Source of the DNA: Bacillota bacterium
Lineage (GTDB): Bacteria; Bacillota; Clostridia; Oscillospirales; Ruminococcaceae
Assembly (NCBI GenBank): GCA_023421245.1
Contig: JAEZTV010000030.1
Span: 36,227-100,226 of the forward strand
DNA length: 64,000 nucleotides
Direction: 5' to 3'
Shown: piece by piece, positions 1 to 6,898 of the stretch
How positions within the stretch are numbered: position 1 is the first letter of the stretch
Layout: the number at the start of each line of letters is the position of its first letter
The notes under the pieces: generated by a model
What the model saw: the letters and a program-made list of their open reading frames with translations, nothing else
Databases searched by the model: none
What the model was told of the DNA's origin: nothing
Program-made: the position numbers and the translations under genes

Positions 1-609
1 GCAAAAGAGGCCCTCGTAAAGTTGGGTGCGCTGTTTCAAAAGGCCGACACCGACTGGCTTGAGGTAGATTTCTCGCGGTGGGGGCAGAGCACACAGGATA
101 ACCGGCGCTTTGATCTGCTCAAGGCCGCAACGGTAAAAAGATACGCCATTCACTTTGACTATGTAAGCTCCAACGGGGAGCAAAGCCGCCGAACGGTATA
201 CCCCTTAAAGCTGGTTTTCAAATCAAAAGCATGGTATCTGCAGGGATATTGCCTTACAAAACAGAGCTATCGTACATTTAAAATGAACCGTATGCTGCAT
301 GTGGAATTGACGGATGAGCACTTTCCCGCAGGGCGGTACACCCCGCCGCCTATCGAAGAGACAGACACTTCTTCGCTTTCTTTTGTTGCGCTGGAGTTTG
401 AATGTTCGGCGCGTGCAGCTTATCGCATATTCGATGAATTTGATGAAGGCTGCATCCGGTGCAACAACGATGGCTCCTATCATGTTTTTGCCCGACTGCC
501 GGAGGACGGCTGGCTCTACGGCTTTTTGCTTTCTCTGGGACGAGATGTGAAAGTACTTGCTCCCACGCACGTTACAGATAATCTCAAGAGACAGCGCGGC
601 ATAACATGA
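1..609 (+). CDS. WYL-domain transcriptional regulator, C-terminal part
   Basis: The reading frame is open from the first base, so the gene enters from outside the window and about 202 C-terminal residues are visible. The segment fits the WYL ligand-sensing domain of YafY/DeoR-type regulators: an aromatic and basic strand region (KSKAWYLQGYC) followed by an FKMNRML stretch, and then a WCX-like tail. The N-terminal winged helix is not in view. Such regulators usually control a neighbouring gene; the DUF3788 gene starts 50 bases downstream, beyond a perfect hairpin that overlaps this stop codon. A TTG at base 22 is only an internal codon. Confidence 0.82.
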   Translation, partial: AKEALVKLGALFQKADTDWLEVDFSRWGQSTQDNRRFDLLKAATVKRYAIHFDYVSSNGEQSRRTVYPLKLVFKSKAWYLQGYCLTKQSYRTFKMNRMLHVELTDEHFPAGRYTPPPIEETDTSSLSFVALEFECSARAAYRIFDEFDEGCIRCNNDGSYHVFARLPEDGWLYGFLLSLGRDVKVLAPTHVTDNLKRQRGIT

Positions 610-634
610 CACACTGATGTCATGTTATGCCGCG
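595..634. promoter_or_regulatory. Perfect 16-bp inverted repeat over the WYL regulator stop codon
   Basis: Arms 595-610 and 619-634 are perfectly complementary around an 8-base loop, and the TGA stop (607-609) lies in the left arm. There is no T-run on the plus side, so a standard intrinsic terminator is unlikely. It could act as an operator for the regulator, an mRNA-processing hairpin between regulator and target, or a weak terminator. Confidence 0.55.
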
Positions 635-659
635 TATAATGAATTCGGGAGTGATAAAG

Positions 660-1094
660 ATGGACTGGACGCAGCTTTATGGGCCGGACAAGCAGCCCGC
701 CGCCGCAGAAATTGAGGGGTATATCAACAATCCCTTATGGGCTGAAATCAATAGATTTTTAGCGAAAAATTACGAAGTTTTGCCAAGCTATACCTACAGC
801 AGTTGTTCCGCTCAGCCGGGTTGGAATGTAAAGTACCAAAAAGCAGGGCGCTCTCTCTGTACCCTTTACCCGATGGACGGATATTTTACCGCGCTTGTCG
901 TAATTGGCGCAAAGGAGCAGGTAGCGGCCGAGCTTATTATGCCGTTGTGCAGCGCGTATACACAAACGCTGTTTGCCGGCAGCGTGGCCGTTGCAGGCGC
1001 CAGATGGCTGATGATGGACATAACAAATAGCTCCATTTTGGAGGACGCAATACGCCTGATTCAGCTGCGCAGAAAGATTAAAAAGAAGGTATAG
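660..1094 (+). CDS. DUF3788 family protein
   Basis: A 144-residue soluble protein resembling the DUF3788 family, whose function is not established. It opens with DWTQLYGPDKQP and has the family-like central run of YSSCSAQPGWNVKYQKAG followed by SLCTLYP, a hydrophobic strand (YFTALVVIG) and a basic C-terminus (LRRKIKKKV). I chose the ATG at 660 because GGGAG sits 8 bases upstream; an in-frame ATG at 627 lies inside the hairpin and has no ribosome site. The next gene starts 2 bases after the stop, so the two are probably translationally coupled. Confidence 0.75.
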   Translation: MDWTQLYGPDKQPAAAEIEGYINNPLWAEINRFLAKNYEVLPSYTYSSCSAQPGWNVKYQKAGRSLCTLYPMDGYFTALVVIGAKEQVAAELIMPLCSAYTQTLFAGSVAVAGARWLMMDITNSSILEDAIRLIQLRRKIKKKV

Positions 1095-1096
1095 CA

Positions 1097-1858
1097 ATGG
1101 AACGTATCATAACCGTAACCTCTGCGAATATCGACCGCGAGCACATCTGCTGTGCCATCACCGACAAGAAGGGCGAAACCTGCGTATCCTCCAAAAAGGC
1201 ATGGATGAAAGAACGGTTTGCGGACGGACTTGTGTTCCGGAGGCTGGACGCGCGGGGCAAGGTGTTGATTGAATATATCCCTGCCGAGAAGGCATGGTGC
1301 CCCATCGATGCGCCGGGGTACATGCACATTAACTGCTTTTGGGTTTCGGGACAGTTTAAAGGCAAAGGATACGCAAACCTGCTGCTGGCGCAATGTATTG
1401 AAGATGCTAAGCTTAAGGGATACTGTGGGATTACCGTTGTCGCTTCCGGGAAAAAACGCCCATTCCTCTCCGATCCGGATTATTTAACATACAAGGGTTT
1501 TTCCCCCGCCGATACCGCTGAGCCCTTTTTTGTGCTCTACTACCTGCCGTTTACGGAAAACGCTCTGCTTCCAAGATTTAAGGATTGCGCAAAACAAGGC
1601 AAAGTCGCAAAGAAGGGCATGGTGCTGTACTATACCAACCAGTGCCCACACACCGACAAATATGTGCCGCTCATCGCAAGTCTTGCCAGAGAACGAGGCT
1701 CGCAAATCAGCGTCCACAAGCTCGAAACAGCCGAGCAGGCGCAGTCCGCGCCGACACCCTTTACTACCTACAGCCTTTTTTACGACGGCCGGCTTGTAAC
1801 GAATGAGATTATGGGACCGGCCAAGTTTGAAAAGTTTTTAGCGCAGCACGGTTTTTAG
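1097..1858 (+). CDS. GNAT N-acetyltransferase with YoaP-like C-terminal domain
   Basis: This 253-residue protein joins an N-terminal GNAT acetyltransferase fold to a YoaP-type C-terminal domain. The acetyl-CoA loop signature is visible as GQFKGKGYANLL near residue 88-99. The C-terminal half holds the LYYTNQCPHTDKY and TTYSLFYDGRLVTNEIM stretches typical of YoaP-like, thioredoxin-reminiscent domains. The substrate is unknown. It directly follows the DUF3788 gene (2-base gap) and ends before a strong hairpin terminator, so DUF3788 and this gene form a small transcription unit. Confidence 0.82.
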   Translation: MERIITVTSANIDREHICCAITDKKGETCVSSKKAWMKERFADGLVFRRLDARGKVLIEYIPAEKAWCPIDAPGYMHINCFWVSGQFKGKGYANLLLAQCIEDAKLKGYCGITVVASGKKRPFLSDPDYLTYKGFSPADTAEPFFVLYYLPFTENALLPRFKDCAKQGKVAKKGMVLYYTNQCPHTDKYVPLIASLARERGSQISVHKLETAEQAQSAPTPFTTYSLFYDGRLVTNEIMGPAKFEKFLAQHGF

Positions 1859-1957
1859 CTGTTGGTATCATCAAATCGGCTTGTGAATCCGTTTGGATTT
1901 TCAGGCCGCAGACAGAGCAGTTCGCCACACCGAAAGGCGGGCTACTGCGTATCCAAA

Positions 1958-1996
1958 CAGGGGTACAGCGACATGAAAACGCTGCACCCCTGTTTT
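1958..1996 (+). terminator. Intrinsic terminator after the YoaP-like acetyltransferase
   Basis: Arms 1958-1970 and 1980-1992 pair (one A/C mismatch) around a 9-base loop and are followed by TTTTG. An AAA run on the other side lets it serve weakly in both directions. It closes the DUF3788-acetyltransferase unit. Confidence 0.75.
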
Positions 1997-2045
1997 GTTG
2001 TATCCACAGATTCTTCGGCAATCTTTTAATATGGCAGCCTCCGCA

Positions 2046-2234
2046 TTACTGCACGTCTGACAATTCTTTTGCTATGAGTGTCACTGCGATGCGCAGCGCC
2101 TTGATTCTGCGTATGAGCAGTGTGTGCTGGGCGGTGCCCTGTTTCAGTTTAGGCAGCACCTTTTCACACTTGCTAATGGTTGAGGCGATAGCCCGAAGAG
2201 CCTCCTCCAATTCATCCTTCGTAAAATCCTCCAC
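2046..2234 (-). CDS. Conserved small protein of unknown function
   Basis: A 62-residue, charged, helical protein (EDFTKDELEEALRAIAS, then GTAQHTLLIRRIKALRIA). Similar short proteins are common in Clostridia but I know of no function. AAGGAG lies 7 bases before the GTG at 2234, so I prefer that start; an upstream in-frame ATG at 2252 would put the ribosome site inside the gene. It follows the GNAT gene at 2289-2675 by 54 bases on the same strand and is likely the last gene of that unit. Confidence 0.65.
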   Translation of the reverse strand: MEDFTKDELEEALRAIASTISKCEKVLPKLKQGTAQHTLLIRRIKALRIAVTLIAKELSDVQ

Positions 2235-2288
2235 AAACGCACTCCTTTGCATCACTTGAGCACCATCTTCAAAGCATGATCTTCGGCG

Positions 2289-2675
2289 TCAAAGGCAAAC
2301 CTCAAAGATTGAACCTGCGCGTGTGAAATCCTGCTTTTCGTAATACCCGTCCACATCACTCATAACGTACACCGTATCATCCGAAAAATCAGTGCACACC
2401 CGCGCCATGAGCTGCCGCCCGATTTGTTTTCCCCGATACGCTTTGTCTACCAACAGATCATAAACATAAATGCCGTACCCATCGTCATCGCGGCAACGGC
2501 AATAACCGCAGAGGCTATTGTTTTCAACTGCCACATATGTAATGGAGTGTTTCAGTGCTGTTATGTATTTTGAGTGGTTTTCTTCTCCCCAATAATCCTC
2601 CCACTCAGCGCCTTCGTTTTTCATAAGGGCAAACAGAGCGGTCTCATCCTCTGTGGTATATCGTCTTATTATCAT
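2289..2675 (-). CDS. GNAT family N-acetyltransferase
   Basis: A 128-residue single-domain acetyltransferase. The acetyl-CoA-binding motif is seen as YRGKQIGRQLM around residue 80-90, following the beta-strand YVYDLLVD, and the C-terminal YYEKQDFTRAG matches the usual GNAT end (Y-x-K-x-G/D-F). The ATG at 2675 is preceded by AAAAGGAG 6 bases upstream. It starts 24 bases after the GyrI-like gene, suggesting co-transcription. Substrate unknown. Confidence 0.85.
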   Translation of the reverse strand: MIIRRYTTEDETALFALMKNEGAEWEDYWGEENHSKYITALKHSITYVAVENNSLCGYCRCRDDDGYGIYVYDLLVDKAYRGKQIGRQLMARVCTDFSDDTVYVMSDVDGYYEKQDFTRAGSIFEVCL

Positions 2676-2699
2676 TCTATGCTCCTTTTCCCGCAGGGC

Positions 2700-3332
2700 T
2701 TAAAGCGCCCGCACCGGATGGCGGATTACGGTTTTGAGCTTTGCTGCCTGCGTCCTGCGGGGATCACTCAAATAGATTTCGTGATGGTGGCGTTTATCCG
2801 TGATATCAATGGCATACCCGTTTTCTTTTACGTATTGCTCCATAGCAAGGACGGTTTCCGGTTCCGCATTATATGAGCCAAGATGCATACACTGCACACA
2901 CAATCCTTCGTCGTAGGTGAAAAACTGCACCGGCGAAAAGTCGGTCTTCTTCTTTCTTGTCGCCTCTTTTATCGCCCACGCAAAGTCGGACTCTTTCACG
3001 AAATCGGGCAGACGAATCATAGAAATCCAGCAGAAGTTATCCTTATTGGAATAATCGACGCCGCAAATTCCCTCCTGCCACCAGAGCCCTTCGAGCGGCG
3101 GCACCGCATATTCAAAAAATCCTTCAATTTGACGCTCGCCTTTATAGCTCATTTTAATCGTATATGCCATACCGTAGAGCAGCTCTAAAGCTGCCTTGTA
3201 TTCCCCGTCCTGATCATTCGGGTTGCCTTTACCCCGAACCGCCAGAAAATTCATCGGCGGAACTTCAACAATGCCGGGTTTGTTCGGGGGCAAATAAAAT
3301 TCCTTGTACTCTTTTCTGTAGTCAAATGCCAT
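2700..3332 (-). CDS. GyrI-like small-molecule-binding domain protein
   Basis: A 210-residue stand-alone GyrI-like (SHS2-fold) protein. This fold binds small amphiphilic ligands and otherwise occurs as the effector domain of AraC/MerR regulators. Visible family features include an N-terminal PPMNFLAVRGKGNPN, an EGLWWQEG turn and a C-terminal HHHEIYLSDPRRT, typical of the longer cytosolic form. No DNA-binding region is present. The ATG at 3332 is preferred because AAGGATGG lies about 9 bases upstream; an ATG four codons earlier overlaps that ribosome site. Ligand unknown. Confidence 0.78.
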   Translation of the reverse strand: MAFDYRKEYKEFYLPPNKPGIVEVPPMNFLAVRGKGNPNDQDGEYKAALELLYGMAYTIKMSYKGERQIEGFFEYAVPPLEGLWWQEGICGVDYSNKDNFCWISMIRLPDFVKESDFAWAIKEATRKKKTDFSPVQFFTYDEGLCVQCMHLGSYNAEPETVLAMEQYVKENGYAIDITDKRHHHEIYLSDPRRTQAAKLKTVIRHPVRAL

Positions 3333-3376
3333 AACAACCACCATCCTTGTTTGATTAGATCAACAGAATTCATGCT

Positions 3377-4213
3377 TTACTTATTTTCAAGGTTTGCAAG
3401 AATCTCTCCATATCGCATTGTTGCAAGCTCGCTGGGGTGACCTTTATTGCAGAATGAGAGGTTTGCCAGTTTAGGAACAACCCGTTGTACTACAACTTGC
3501 CCTTTCACCAGGCTTGCCTGTAATGCTTCCAGCGCTTCGTTGAATCTTCTATCATCTTTGGCGCGGTTGTAAAATGACAGCACATAAACATACTGGAACA
3601 GATTGTAATTGTTAAAGGGGTATTCCACCTGCATAAAAAGTGTTCCGATACCATAATGACATGGGCCAATGGGCTTTTTTATCACCCAATGCTCCAATAA
3701 AAAATCGACTGCTCTATCAAGCGCCGGTTCATTGTTTCGATACTCCGTGTACCGAAAGGCATTCAACGCAGTGAGCGTCGGCCAGGGATTGGAATATTCC
3801 GTCTCAGGCCCGCGCCCAAAAGAAAACTTGTTGCACCGCCAGCCGCCGTCATGGTATTGAATATCGAGCAGATGCCGAAGCGTTTTTTGAATTCTTTCAT
3901 CTTGGGCATATCCCATACAACACAGCAAATAAGCAGCCGAAACAGTATGGCACGGCAAAATTGCTCCGTTCGGATACAGCTTAAAACGCCCATCCTCACG
4001 CCACGTGCTAAAAAACAGATCCGCCACTTCTGTAAGGATTGGATCCGTCGGTTTTATTCCAAGCTCAAGCAGCATAAGAGCACTGTTATAGGCCGAAAAC
4101 GGCGACCCTTTCAGCAAACGGTTGTCCGGGGTTGTCCAAAAATCCGCTCCCAGATCATGCCTGTGTGATACTATCTCATCAATATCCGCTCGGTATTTTT
4201 CACTCACTTCCAC
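3377..4213 (-). CDS. Prenyltransferase/squalene-cyclase-fold repeat protein
   Basis: About 278 residues with several tryptophan- and glycine-rich helical repeats (IQYHDGGWRCN, YSNPWPTLTALNAF) that resemble the alpha-alpha barrel of prenyltransferase and terpene-cyclase-like proteins. The DXDD motif of true squalene-hopene cyclases is not visible, so cyclase activity is not supported; stand-alone members like this are uncharacterised. GAGGTG sits 6 bases before the GTG at 4213, so I prefer it over a GTG at 4222 that overlaps the ribosome site. It follows the HEAT-like gene by about 46 bases on the same strand. Confidence 0.6.
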   Translation of the reverse strand: MEVSEKYRADIDEIVSHRHDLGADFWTTPDNRLLKGSPFSAYNSALMLLELGIKPTDPILTEVADLFFSTWREDGRFKLYPNGAILPCHTVSAAYLLCCMGYAQDERIQKTLRHLLDIQYHDGGWRCNKFSFGRGPETEYSNPWPTLTALNAFRYTEYRNNEPALDRAVDFLLEHWVIKKPIGPCHYGIGTLFMQVEYPFNNYNLFQYVYVLSFYNRAKDDRRFNEALEALQASLVKGQVVVQRVVPKLANLSFCNKGHPSELATMRYGEILANLENK

Positions 4214-4259
4214 TGCGCTCACCTCAAATCCACATCATCTTTACGCATTTTGCGTAGTT

Positions 4260-4703
4260 TTATTCGCTTTGTATTACCTGCATCAGACTGCGGATATCAT
4301 GTTCTATTAAGCTGTGCATCGTATCATTAAAGTGAATGTAATTGATGGAAAGCGCCTTTTCCTTTATTTTGTGGCGCAGCGTCCGTTTATACCGAGCAAC
4401 ATCTTCAAGCGCCTTTATCTTCTGGCGCATCGCAGTAGGCTTTTGATCATCAACCGCATGCAAAACAGCATCGATTGCTTTGTCAATCTTGTTCTCGGTA
4501 TCCCATTTTGCCTGTTTGCATAGAAGGCGAAAGCCACGCACCCGAAAGACGTATTTGTCACTGTCCAGCATGTCAAGAAAATCATTAAAATAAGAATAGA
4601 GCGCGTCTTCTGTCTCTGAAAGCGCCTCAAGCTCCAGCAGGCTTTTATAGGCAAGCGCAGAATCCTTGTTAGACAGCTGCGCTAATTTCAGGCTTAAGTC
4701 CAT
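4260..4703 (-). CDS. HEAT-repeat-like conserved protein (often labelled SufBD protein)
   Basis: A 147-residue all-helical protein with HEAT-like helical pairs (SDKYVFRVRGFRLLCKQAKW, then AIDAVLHAVDDQKPTAMRQK). Close relatives are common in Clostridia and are sometimes named SufBD protein, but no Fe-S assembly feature is visible, so I treat the function as unknown. The start at 4703 has an ideal AGGAGG and a clear sigma-A promoter upstream (4752-4780). It is probably the first gene of a unit continuing into the prenyltransferase-fold gene. Confidence 0.68.
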   Translation of the reverse strand: MDLSLKLAQLSNKDSALAYKSLLELEALSETEDALYSYFNDFLDMLDSDKYVFRVRGFRLLCKQAKWDTENKIDKAIDAVLHAVDDQKPTAMRQKIKALEDVARYKRTLRHKIKEKALSINYIHFNDTMHSLIEHDIRSLMQVIQSE

Positions 4704-4751
4704 GGCATGTCCTCCTTAACAATTGAATGAAGAAAACAAAACCTTGGTAAT

Positions 4752-4780
4752 ATTATACTGTGTTTTTAAGTCTTTGTAAA
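4752..4780 (-). promoter_or_regulatory. Sigma-A promoter for the HEAT-like gene
   Basis: On the minus strand, TTTACA and TATAAT are separated by 17 bases, and the -10 box lies about 50 bases before the start codon at 4703. Confidence 0.75.
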
Positions 4781-4830
4781 TAAAAAGCAGTGCCAAGGCT
4801 TTTGCTTCTTGCATCTGCGTGCATCATAGT

Positions 4831-4867
4831 AAAAACGAATCAAGGCGGTATGCCCTGATTCGTTTTG
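4831..4867. terminator. Bidirectional intrinsic terminator
   Basis: Arms 4835-4846 and 4852-4863 (ACGAATCAAGGC with its near-perfect complement) are flanked by A4-5 on the left and T4 on the right. It lies just after the stop of the minus-strand GNAT gene at 4884 and ends that transcript. Confidence 0.8.
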
Positions 4868-4883
4868 CTTTGGCGTTTATCGG

Positions 4884-5504
4884 TCAGTCAAAAAGCTGCC
4901 CGGGCAGCTTTTCCTTTACCTTTGGCGGAAACTGCTTGTCATATGCGTCGAGCAGGCTTTGGTCGACCTCAAAGCAGGGGTCAAACTCAAACACTCCCGA
5001 AACTGTGTTCAGCACGTCCGGCTTAAGCTGCTTAACCATAAAATAATCCGCGGTATCGTGGATTGCAACACCCTTTAAGTGAATTGCATAATCAAATGCC
5101 CTTTCAAAGCCAAAACGGGTGTAATACGCAGGGTTACCCGTAATAAAAATAGCGGTGTATCCCATCTGTCCGGCAAGCTGTATGGTGTGCTTAATGAGCG
5201 CGGAGCCAATCCCCCGCTTCTGAAAACCAGGATGCACCGAAATGGGGCCAAACGTTATAAATTCATGCTCCTTATCACTTGCGTCGGTGAGCTTTGATCT
5301 GCTGTATATGATGCTGCCCACAATTGCTGCGTCAACCTCGGCCACAATGTCAAGCTCTTGAATAAAGCAAGGCAGGCTGCGTATCTGGTGTACGAGCAAA
5401 TGCTCGTCGCAACCCGGCTTATATACATTCCAGAATGCCTCTCGCGTAAGATTTTCTACCGCGAAATAATCCTTTTCGGTTTCGTTTCGCAAGACCATAT
5501 TCAT
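4884..5504 (-). CDS. GNAT family N-acetyltransferase (YhbS-like)
   Basis: A 206-residue acetyltransferase with a YhbS-like GNAT core. Strand 4 is FGPISVHPGF and the acetyl-CoA loop is QKRGIGSALIKH, followed by AIFITGNPAYYTRFGFERA, where the conserved tyrosine and GF occur as in the family. The C-terminal ~60 residues extend beyond the core. AAAGGAG lies 9 bases before the ATG at 5504. It stands alone, with a terminator directly downstream. Substrate unknown. Confidence 0.85.
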   Translation of the reverse strand: MNMVLRNETEKDYFAVENLTREAFWNVYKPGCDEHLLVHQIRSLPCFIQELDIVAEVDAAIVGSIIYSRSKLTDASDKEHEFITFGPISVHPGFQKRGIGSALIKHTIQLAGQMGYTAIFITGNPAYYTRFGFERAFDYAIHLKGVAIHDTADYFMVKQLKPDVLNTVSGVFEFDPCFEVDQSLLDAYDKQFPPKVKEKLPGQLFD

Positions 5505-5565
5505 GGTTAAATTTCTCCTTTAATAATATAACTATTTTTGGTAACTGATTAAGAATCCGAAACCG

Positions 5566-5594
5566 TAAAAAAGCAGGGTAAAACAATACCCTGC
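5566..5594 (-). terminator. Terminator of the 5.6-kb small RNA
   Basis: On the minus strand an 8-bp stem (5594-5587 with 5580-5573, GCAGGGTA and complement) with a 6-base loop is followed directly by TTTTTT. Confidence 0.85.
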
Positions 5595-5749
5595 CCCGAA
5601 AACATGTTCAAAGGTTTTTAGGTATCATTCTGCAAAAACGCACACAAACCTAAGCTTCCAACTATGTAACGATGGGAAGCGATGTTCCTTTACGGTTTAG
5701 GTGTTCTTTACAGAACTATTGCCAAATAAAAACCTCCTCGTTAAGCGTA
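5566..5749 (-). ncRNA. Structured terminator-ended small RNA, possibly 6S RNA
   Basis: A minus-strand promoter (TTGACG, 16 bases, TAAAAT at 5756-5783) would start an RNA near 5749, and a terminator with T6 ends it near 5566, giving about 185 bases with no coding frame. The RNA folds as one long rod. The closing stem pairs 5735-5727 with 5620-5612 (9 bp). An open internal loop of 10 and 6 bases follows, then 5716-5711 with 5632-5627. The upper arm pairs 5704-5701 with 5645-5642 and 5698-5694 with 5650-5646, and an apical hairpin contains GUAA/UUAC and GGAA/UUCC. Size, single-rod shape and central bubble are those of 6S RNA; I identify it by architecture only. Confidence 0.55.
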
Positions 5750-5755
5750 TAATTT

Positions 5756-5783
5756 ATTTTACCACAAAAATCAAATTCGTCAA
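5756..5783 (-). promoter_or_regulatory. Promoter of the structured small RNA
   Basis: TTGACG (plus 5778-5783) and TAAAAT (plus 5756-5761) on the minus strand, 16-base spacer. It starts immediately after the stop codon of the lipoprotein gene at 5799 and has no downstream gene other than the small RNA. Confidence 0.65.
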
Positions 5784-5798
5784 TACCTGGTTGTACGC

Positions 5799-6392
5799 CT
5801 ACTGCACAGGCTGTAAGCTGTCAAATACCTTTTGCATACCGTCGTACAGCTCGCGGTAAGCATTAAGGCTTTGCCCTTGCATACCGCTTTCATCCCATGC
5901 GGGGGTACTTGCGTAGCACACGTACTCGCCCCATTCCGCAAGTAGGGTGTTGCTCTCAAACCCTGTTATGGCCGAGAGGTCCGCACCCTCTGCGATCTGC
6001 TGCTTTTGGTAGAGGGTAACAACAAATACAACGCGCAGCGAATCGTATACGTCCGTTAACTGCTCATTGTACACCTGCTCGTCCATCTCCTCCCCCATAA
6101 GCTCCAGCTCCTGAATCAGCTCCAATGACTCGTAGGGCATAAAGTCAGCGTATAGCTTATGTATATAGGGCGTGCCGTCCTGCTCCTGACCGTTCTCGGT
6201 TTCGGAGGCGGCGAACACGCCGCGCGAGGCATACTGCGAGTATGACGCGGGAAACTCAAGTGAATAGAGCTGCGCAAAGGTGCGCCTGATACCCTCGTTA
6301 TCCGGCGCTGCCACTTCGTCCGGCCTGCAGCCCAGAAGAAGCATAAAAACAAAAGCTGTAACCAAAGCACAGAGTATGGCAATCCGACGCAT
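5799..6392 (-). CDS. Predicted lipoprotein of unknown function
   Basis: A 197-residue protein with an N-terminal lipoprotein signal: MRRIAIL, a hydrophobic stretch and the lipobox LLGC with cysteine near residue 22. The mature part is acidic and helical (ELIQELELMGEEMDEQVYNEQ) followed by VVFVVTLYQKQQ and a tryptophan-containing C-terminal half. I do not recognise a domain. It is expected to be anchored on the outer face of the membrane. AAGGAGGG upstream of ATG 6392 fixes the start, and a sigma-A promoter is seen at 6495-6524. Confidence 0.75.
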   Translation of the reverse strand: MRRIAILCALVTAFVFMLLLGCRPDEVAAPDNEGIRRTFAQLYSLEFPASYSQYASRGVFAASETENGQEQDGTPYIHKLYADFMPYESLELIQELELMGEEMDEQVYNEQLTDVYDSLRVVFVVTLYQKQQIAEGADLSAITGFESNTLLAEWGEYVCYASTPAWDESGMQGQSLNAYRELYDGMQKVFDSLQPVQ

Positions 6393-6494
6393 GGTGTCAC
6401 CCTCCTTATTGATGGCAGGTTTGTATGAACTGCGGGTGCGATGTAAATCCAAGATTCACTGTGCCAACTCAAAGATTGACTATGCTCTTCAGTT

Positions 6495-6524
6495 ATTATA
6501 CCTTGTATGTCCCGAATGCGTCAA
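6495..6524 (-). promoter_or_regulatory. Promoter of the lipoprotein gene
   Basis: TTGACG (plus 6519-6524) and TATAAT (plus 6495-6500) on the minus strand with an 18-base spacer, about 100 bases before ATG 6392. Confidence 0.65.
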
Positions 6525-6582
6525 CGCAGAAAATATCGAAAACGTTGTAGAATCCACAATCCATGCTGAAATTACAGGACAA

Positions 6583-6788
6583 TTATGGTATAATATGTCC
6601 ACAATCACATTCAAAGCAAAGCTTTGAATGAACTCGGCAAAGCCGAGTATGAGTGTTTTGCATAGCAAAATACGAATGTGGCCTTGTTACACCATAAACT
6701 GCAAATGCTGATGAAATCAGCATTTGCAAGGACTATGTCCTAAGCAAAACGACATTAGTCGTTTTGCAGTCTGTTTATGGTATAATAT
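6583..6788 (+). repeat. 206-bp multi-hairpin intergenic repeat, copy 1
   Basis: Bounded by exact 14-bp direct repeats TTATGGTATAATAT (6583-6596 and 6775-6788), with an inverted version (GTTACACCATAAAC, 6686-6699) in the middle. Six hairpins lie between: 6609-6617/6621-6629, 6632-6638/6642-6648, 6653-6661/6665-6673, then 6701-6712/6716-6727, 6729-6733/6737-6741 and 6744-6753/6758-6767. The central inverted copy can pair with either boundary, enclosing three hairpins each time. Copy 2 is at 62297-62501 in the opposite orientation with about 13 differences. No protein is encoded. Both boundaries carry TGGTATAAT, an extended -10 box reading towards the amidase gene. Confidence 0.85.
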
Positions 6789-6898
6789 CAGTAAAACATG
6801 TAGAAATATATGGATTACTGCTGATTTTATTGCAGTACTTTTCAAGATACCGGCCACATTATAAGCAGAGTATTTGCATGAAACAAGGAGGACGCATG

